Assembly: GCA_000277445.1 (NCBI GenBank)
Contig: AJWJ01000186.1
Coordinates: 1-40,203, forward strand
Length of the DNA stretch: 40,203 nt
DNA from: Polysphondylium violaceum
Taxonomy: Eukaryota; Evosea; Eumycetozoa; Dictyosteliales; Dictyosteliaceae
Direction of reading: 5' to 3'
Shown here: positions 34,501 through 40,203 of the stretch, piece after piece
How the letters are laid out: the number at the start of each line of letters is the position of its first letter
Position numbering within the stretch: position 1 is the first letter of the stretch
The notes under the pieces: generated by a model
Seen by the model: the letters and a program-made list of their open reading frames with translations, nothing else
What the model was told of the DNA's origin: nothing
Database searches by the model: none
Translations under genes and position numbers: made by a program

Positions 34501-35541
34501 AGTTTGCCAAGCTTTAGTGATTGGTTGGTCAAGGAAATTCTCTTTACGCCAAAGGGAATCAATTTGTCGACGGTTTGGTAATCAACTATCAAATGGTTGG
34601 TACTTGTTGGTATCATGCTACTGTCATAAGAGTGTACATCTTGATCTGATGAGGTATAGTATTGATATTTATCGAAATGCTGTGTACGATCTATGGCCAC
34701 AGAACAGCCCATAATTTCTCTTATCCTATTGACCAAACTCTCTATACTTTGTATTGAGGTATCCAACTTTTCTTTTGCTTGTTCTTGTTGATTATATACC
34801 TTGTAGACCGACACTTTAATTGACAGTATTTGATTTACAAGTAGTTTAAATATATCTAGTATATCTTGATCATACTGGCTATCATAGTATTTGTTTAATT
34901 CCAAATGAATGTGTTTTTTCTCAAAGTCATCGTATCTGTGTAGTAGTGATACTAAGAGTTCAGATGAGGTGGTGTCTGTTATCTTGAGTGTATTCTTATC
35001 CATAAAGCAATGTTTCATTTCTTCTTCTATAGACCTATTTGTGGAGTTGTAAATGTTAATATCCTTTAAAACAAACACCAGCGATCGAATCCAACAACAA
35101 TATATACCAATGATATAGTCTAGTATACACAGAATCTTGATTAAATACAAGTTGAATTCTTTTAACAACATTATTTTGTGATGAGATCAAGTATCTCTTC
35201 TTTTCTAATAGAAACAATAATCGAGATACTTTATATTGTAAATCCAAGATAGACTTATTTATTTTTAATATCCGCTTTATATCTCTTGCTTCATCATCAT
35301 TATGACTATATGTTATTTCTACAGTTGCAATGGTATCTGGTATCTGTTGTACGATATTTAAAATATGATTTACATATTTATCATGGTCATATTGTTCTGT
35401 GACCAATATATTTAATTGACTGATACTATTATTATTATCACTACCATTCTCTCTCTTCAACACAGATGACCACTGAAATAGATGAGCATGCTCTTGTGTT
35501 ATAAACAATGTACCATCTTTGATTACATATGATGACGACAT
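31557..35541 (-). CDS. Giant FNIP-repeat protein, minus-strand member of an inverted pair
   Basis: Exons on the minus strand are 35541..35108 and 35034..31557, giving 1303 residues. The intron (73 bp) is phase 2, inside a Trp codon. The N-terminal 250 residues hold a module that looks duplicated, each copy with a YD-x-x-ILxI-x-x-x-V-x-QI core followed by a coiled-coil-like helix. From about residue 280 come leucine-rich FNIP-type repeats (IP-x-SV-x-x-L-x-x-G, with FNQ in the clearest copies). A canonical FNIP-protein opening motif, DSFLKIWRNKYLQ, occurs internally near residue 696. The best repeats lie in the last 250 residues (FNQALPKGFIP, FNQPLTPSMLP, FNQTLEPGMIP). FNIP proteins are numerous in dictyostelids and mostly of unknown function; the repeats probably form a binding solenoid. 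No signal peptide or catalytic motif is seen. Confidence 0.88.
35299..35385 (-). repeat. 87-bp inverted copy, left arm
   Basis: These 87 bases of the minus-strand FNIP exon 1 are identical, in inverse orientation, to 35968-36054 of the plus-strand gene. Similarity continues with a few mismatches and one indel back to near both start codons, and stops abruptly after the identical tract. Confidence 0.95.
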
Positions 35542-35775
35542 TATAGTACAATTGCTATTATCTCCCTACTATTATATATGTATATCACTGCGGTTTGTAT
35601 GAGTAGTATTTGGTATAATCATTGTATCTCTTTTGGAGCCAAGGCAGAATCTCGTCCATGGACCCAAAAGTAAAAATCAAAAAATAGGAAAAAGTTAAGA
35701 TATTCGCACCCATCCGCCACTTTAATTCTGAGATACAACGGCATAGTGTTAAATAAGAATAACAGAGATAGAGAT
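35542..35775. promoter_or_regulatory. Compact bidirectional promoter of the FNIP pair
   Basis: Only 234 bp separate the two divergent FNIP start codons. The spacer is less AT-rich than other promoters here and contains a non-repetitive patch (35630-35745). Open frames crossing it lack an ATG on the plus strand or are spurious. Confidence 0.6.
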
Positions 35776-38700
35776 ATGATTCTTACCGATAATTGTATTA
35801 ACATTGTACCATCATCCTATGAAATCAAAGATGGTATATTGTTTATAACACAAGAGCATGCTCATCTATTTCAGTGGTCAGCTGTGTTGAATAGAGAGAA
35901 TGGTAGTGATAATAGTAATAGTAATGGTATCAATCAATTAAATATATTGGTCACAGAGCAATATGATCATGATAAATATGTAAATCATATTTTAAATATC
36001 GTACAACAGATACCAGATACCATTGCAACTGTAGAAATAACATATAGTCATAATAGGAATAATAATAATGACAATAATAGTGATATCAATTCTGTATCAG
36101 TCGAGGCCAAAAGAATAATCAAATTAAATAGATCTTTATTGGATTTACAATATAGGATACAAAGATTACTATATACATTAGATCAGATAAAGTATTTATC
36201 TGTACCATCGTTTACAAAGAGAAGAGTTGAGTTCAAAAGAGATACATTAAATCTTGAAACAAGATTATTAAATTGGTATGTGGTTATATAGGTTGATTAC
36301 GTCTCTTTGTTTGTTTATATATATTAATTATCTTTACAAACATACATTAGGTCTATAGATCAAGAGATTAAACATCAATTGGTGAAATCAAGTATTGTAC
36401 AAATAACAGATACCACTTCATCAGAGTATTTGGTATGTTTGTTAAAGAGATACGATGACTTTGAACAGAAAGATATACACTTGGAATTACACAGGTACTA
36501 TGACGGTCAGTATGATCAAGATATACTAGATATATTTAAACTACTTGTAAATCAAATTGAGTCGATCAGGATCACAGTGTACCAAATTAAAGATGAGGTT
36601 GAGCAACTACAAGAGACGTTGGATGCATCTGTTCTCAAGAGAGAGAGTTTGGTAAAGAGGGTTAAAGAGATGATGCCTGCGTTTGTAAAGGTAGTGGAGA
36701 TGAAGGGTATGGATTGCAAAATGACCTACTTTAACAGCTTGACAAGAGGTGTGTTTTATGTAAGTAGTCCCAAACACGGCGTGATACCAACGACAACCAA
36801 TCATCTGGTGTGGAATTCGTTTGAAGCGCCCAAGAGCATCCCATGCGGTGTCAAGCGAGTGACGTTTATGTATGTGTATCAATCATTCTCAGGTTCCTTG
36901 ATTCCGAACACGGTTGTGTCTTTGTTTTTGCAAACCTACGATAAGGAGATCATTACGGACACCCTTCCCGACTCGATTACACACCTGGGCATAGCCAAGC
37001 TGGGCGTGGCGCTGTTCAAGCTCCCCGCCTATCTAAAGTACTTGAGTATCGGCAAACTCACTATACAGTTCTCTTTTGAAAAGATCAAGGTGCCCGCTAC
37101 ACTATCCCACCTAGAGATCAACGACTCCGACCAATTCACCCACCATTGGTTGTTCTCCAAGGGTGCTCTGCCAGCGAGCGTGACACACCTCACGATAGGC
37201 GAACCCAAGATCAACAGAAAGCTCTCGACGCCCCTACTCATCCCCAGTACAGTGCAGGTCATGGATCTGCCTCGACATCCTGAAAACTTTATCAACTACA
37301 AGATCATCGATCGCAAAGACTATTTCCAAACGACCTCGGCTATTCCTTGCTCCGACATTGCGTCTATCAAGCACATTCACATTGACAAATCCTTTAGCGG
37401 GCCATTCGCGCTGTCGTTCCCGTCCACTCTCGAGTCGCTGGATCTGACAGACTATACAGCAAAGTTTGACAAAAACTCTTTGCCAAGGTCACTAACCTCA
37501 CTAAAGTGTGCAAGCTTTAGAGATGTCCCTGACCACGCCCGGCTCAATTACTTGGAGACCAAGATACCCAACCTCGAGGTAACCAGGGTAGTGTTTAAGG
37601 TAAGCGATCGCTCCATCACTCTGGACCAAATACCCACGACAAAGAATCAGTTCCTCATGTGTTGTTTGCCCATGGAGCAATTGACTATCGCCTCATCGGA
37701 ACTCAAAACACTGTCAGACATGTTGAGTCCCGATGTCGTTATCAAGAGGTTGACTGTGATATCGAAACATGCACTCGAGATTCCGGCCTCTGTGCAAGAG
37801 TACGAGGCCTCTGAGCTACCACTCAACTACCCCAGATCCCTCAAGAGAATCCATCTTTCGCGAAGATATTCCTACTACTACTTATCTATGGATTACCCAG
37901 AGACGGCCATATACCCCGTGCCATCGGCTGTCAAGGTCCTCATCAAAAACCAAGGCAATCCCGCCAAGTATTTGCAATTCAGTGACAAGTATAGCGAATT
38001 GAGTCTTGAAGCCTCAAAAAAGGCCAGTCACAACAGTCTGGTGAGTGTGGACCCGTTTCTCATCATTTGGAGAAACAAGTTTTTGCAAGCCAAGATCAAT
38101 GACTACCAACCCCAACCCAGGTACGTTACTTTCAAGGCAGAGATGGTGAACAATGTTCGTCACCTGGTCAACTACACACCGATCGACAGGACCCGTCAGT
38201 TAAAGGTCAAAGTTAAGAATCTCTACCCCGTTCCCTTTGGCGTGACCTCCCTTTCCATTGGCGAACACGAGGTCAAGAAAAAAGTCTTGACGGCCATACC
38301 CTCGTCGGTGACCAAGCTCAAGGCCTCTAATTACTTTGACACCACGCACGACACGATTCCCCCGTCGGTCAAACACCTGGTGGTCACTGTCCTTGAGAAA
38401 GAGATCATTCCGCCTCACTTGGAGACCCTAGAGATACGAAATCGTTATGCCAAAAACACCCTCGAAGAGCTCAAACAATGTCTTCTACCGACGCTCAAAC
38501 GCGTCATCTTGTCGGTCAAGTGTATGCTCAATGATCAATTTATCGCCCAAGACAAGCTCGACTATCTCATGGAAAGAAAGCTTATTAGTGGCCACTTTTA
38601 TTACCAAGGCAAAACACCAATCCCACCATCAACCATCACCCTCATCTGGGGCCTTAACGAGACTATCCCCGTGGGCGTGATTCCCCATGGCGTGGAAAGG

Positions 38701-39912
38701 ATTCTCTTTTGCAATCGATTCAACCAAACAATTGAGAAAGACTGCATTCCAAACTCTGTCACTGAAATCAACTTTGGCAGTAACTTTGGTCAATGTCTCT
38801 CGCAACTCTATTTGCCCGTGTCACTAAAGTATCTCTCTTTGGGTGGCTACAACCACCCTATCGTCCCGCACTCACTGCCTCCCAACCTCATCCAAATACG
38901 CATCAAATCCTTTGATCACTTCAGATCATTGATCCATCTTCCCAAGTCTATCAAGTATGTCAAATTTAATTCCATGCGTTTTCAACAAGACCACAACAAC
39001 AAACTCTCCAGTAGTAAGGTGATGTTTAAGACTCTTTATTCCAATCCCCATCCACATGAATTACGAAAAACACAAGATATTAATAATTCTATTAAGTTGT
39101 ACCATCAACTCGTATCAACAACAACAACACCAACTCTTTGCCCACCACTGGATGTTGATCTCCATTTAGATATCAACGAAAATCTGAACCTAGTGCCCGG
39201 ATTACTGGACCACTTTAGAGTGGACTCCATGGTGCTTGGTGACGATTTCAACCAATGTTTGCCGAAACACTCTCTTCCCCAGAGTTTGACAAAGTTGGTG
39301 TTTAACAGACTCCATCACTCCGTCCAAGAGACCTTCAATCTGCCCCCCAACCTGAAGTATTTAGATTTAGGTAAAGTCTCGTGTAGCATCGAGTCTCTTG
39401 TGCTGCCACCCACCCTCACAACTGTGTTTTTACCCCTGTTTGGCAAGCCTGTTTCTATACCACTCGGCTATCTCCCGCACGGTCTCAAATCCCTGCATCT
39501 TCGAGCAGACTATAAAAACAAAATCGAGGTGGGCGTCATACCGCACACTGTGGAGGAGGTGTCGGTGTGTCAGCATGTCGATATGGACAATCTGGATTTC
39601 ATCCCGCCTAGCGTGACCAAATTGTCGTTGGGTGTCTATAACGCAAACATACTCGATTGTGTTTCCTCATCAGTCACCGATCTCCACATCCACCCCATCT
39701 CACACAACTCCTATTCAATACCTGCAAATCTCATTCCTAGCACAATTACCAAACTCTCTGTTGCCCAATCTCTTAAAATGCTAAATATGGATGAATTACC
39801 AAACCAAGTAAAAGAACTACATTTATCAGACTGTATCTTTACCGGCACCATCCCATCCACGGTTCAACACATAGAAATTAAAAATTACAACAAAATAAAT
39901 CAAGCCATCTAG
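35776..39912 (+). CDS. Giant FNIP-repeat protein, plus-strand member of an inverted pair
   Basis: Exons 35776..36275 and 36351..39912 give 1353 residues. The intron (75 bp) is in the same place and phase as in the head-to-head paralogue. The layout is also the same: duplicated N-terminal module with coiled-coil-like segments (to about 270), degenerate leucine-rich FNIP-type repeats, an internal DPFLIIWRNKFLQ motif at about 734, then clearer repeats (FNQTIEKDCIPNSV, FNQCLPKHSLPQSL). FNQ cores are fewer than in the partner. Exon 2 from about 36700 is distinctly GC-richer than exon 1 and than most of the partner gene. The ATG at 35776 is the first in frame (upstream codons include only a GTG). 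The function is unknown, as for most of the family. Confidence 0.88.
35968..36054 (+). repeat. 87-bp inverted copy, right arm
   Basis: Identical to the reverse complement of 35299-35385, including all third codon positions. It encodes the C-terminal part of the first N-terminal module. Confidence 0.95.
36508..36557 (+). repeat. 50-bp identity tract shared with the inverted paralogue
   Basis: Identical to the reverse complement of 34828-34877. It lies in exon 2, in the second N-terminal module (QYDQDILDIFKLLVNQ), with clearly diverged sequence on either side. Confidence 0.95.
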
Positions 39913-39970
39913 ATTTTTTCATAAATTATATATATTTATTAGTTTGTTTAGGTATAGCAATTTAAAGTGT

Positions 39971-40087
39971 TTAGTTGGATGGTTTAGTTGGCATAACCAC
40001 TGAAATTAAATATTGATTTAAAATTGGAGCTACTATTGGATAAACTACATTGGCTTTAAGTGATCCGAAAAACTTTGGTAATAATTC
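39971..40087 (-). CDS. Last coding exon of an unrecognised gene (partial)
   Basis: On the minus strand a TTATTTAG acceptor (ending at 40088) is followed by 38 codons and a TAA at 39973..39971, reading ELLPKFFGSLKANVVYP and ending MPTKPSN. The rest of the gene lies beyond or inside the AT-rich right edge. Its stop is 58 bp from the stop of the plus-strand FNIP gene (convergent). The sequence looks like real coding (mixed hydrophobic and polar), but I do not recognise the family. Confidence 0.55.
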   Translation of the reverse strand, partial: ELLPKFFGSLKANVVYPIVAPILNQYLISVVMPTKPSN

Positions 40088-40121
40088 CTAAATAATTATA
40101 AAATATATTAATAAAATGTTT

Positions 40122-40123
40122 TA

Positions 40124-40187
<64 letters not shown>
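40122..40187. repeat. ATT/AAT trinucleotide microsatellite
   Basis: About 21 units of a TTA-register triplet. On the minus strand it lies upstream of the last-exon acceptor at 40088, so it is probably intronic, though a polyasparagine coding tract cannot be excluded from this window. Confidence 0.9.
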
Positions 40188-40203
40188 CAATCAGATATAA
40201 AAC

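Noticed and set aside
35746-35775. Upstream extension of the plus-strand FNIP protein
   Set aside because: It would need a GTG start; the first ATG is at 35776.
36607-39616. Minus- and plus-strand frames of 70-91 codons inside the plus-strand FNIP gene
   Set aside because: They are shadows caused by the GC-richer exon, which has few stops in other frames.
1-40203. Retroelements, other virus-like elements, CRISPR arrays, rRNA and tRNA genes
   Set aside because: No reverse transcriptase, integrase, capsid or transposase-like frames, no spaced direct repeats, and no GGTTCRANNCC-type B-box within a tRNA-like fold were found by eye. A covariance-model scan was not possible, so small RNAs could be missed.

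Overview
The window is nuclear DNA from a social amoeba (Dictyostelia). The evidence is very AT-rich intergenic DNA with long A/T runs, short introns of about 57-133 bp with GTAAGT/GTATGT-type donors, Asn/Gln/Thr/Ser homopolymer tracts inside proteins, and FNIP-repeat proteins, a family typical of dictyostelids. Several exons are noticeably GC-richer than is usual for Dictyostelium discoideum, so a group 1-3 dictyostelid (Cavenderia, Heterostelium or a relative) is my guess; I cannot fix the species.

Layout: thirteen protein genes plus the 3' end of a fourteenth. Left to right: a tandem-FERM cytoskeletal protein (+), the ribosome-biogenesis factor NOL6/Utp22 (-), the mitochondrial ubiquinone hydroxylase COQ6 (+, sharing a divergent promoter with NOL6), two tandem SLC35F-like membrane transporters (+,+), a small membrane-attached cupredoxin (-), a CorA-type magnesium channel (+), an ER protein disulfide isomerase with an HDEL tail (+), the tRNA m1A58 methyltransferase catalytic subunit TRMT61A (-), the Cdc48/p97 cofactor UFD1 (+), a 1500-residue scaffold resembling Sca1/ScaA (+), then two very large head-to-head FNIP-repeat paralogues (-,+), and the last exon of an unrecognised gene (-). 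I rebuilt 25 introns by eye from splice signals, reading-frame phase and paralogue or family alignment. Every joined CDS is in frame.

Most genes are unrelated housekeeping or signalling genes and form no pathway. The most unusual material is the right-hand 8 kb. The two FNIP genes start 234 bp apart on opposite strands, share tracts of 87 and 50 identical bases in otherwise diverged sequence (gene conversion is likely), and carry an N-terminal module that appears internally duplicated and that I cannot match to a known domain. Other points of interest are an amicyanin-like cupredoxin lacking one copper ligand, a PDI with a (His-Asp)n mature N-terminus, a ufd1 model whose first coding exon is the ATG alone, and several structured or coding-like islands in intergenic DNA. 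I saw no tRNA, rRNA, CRISPR array, retroelement or intact transposon.
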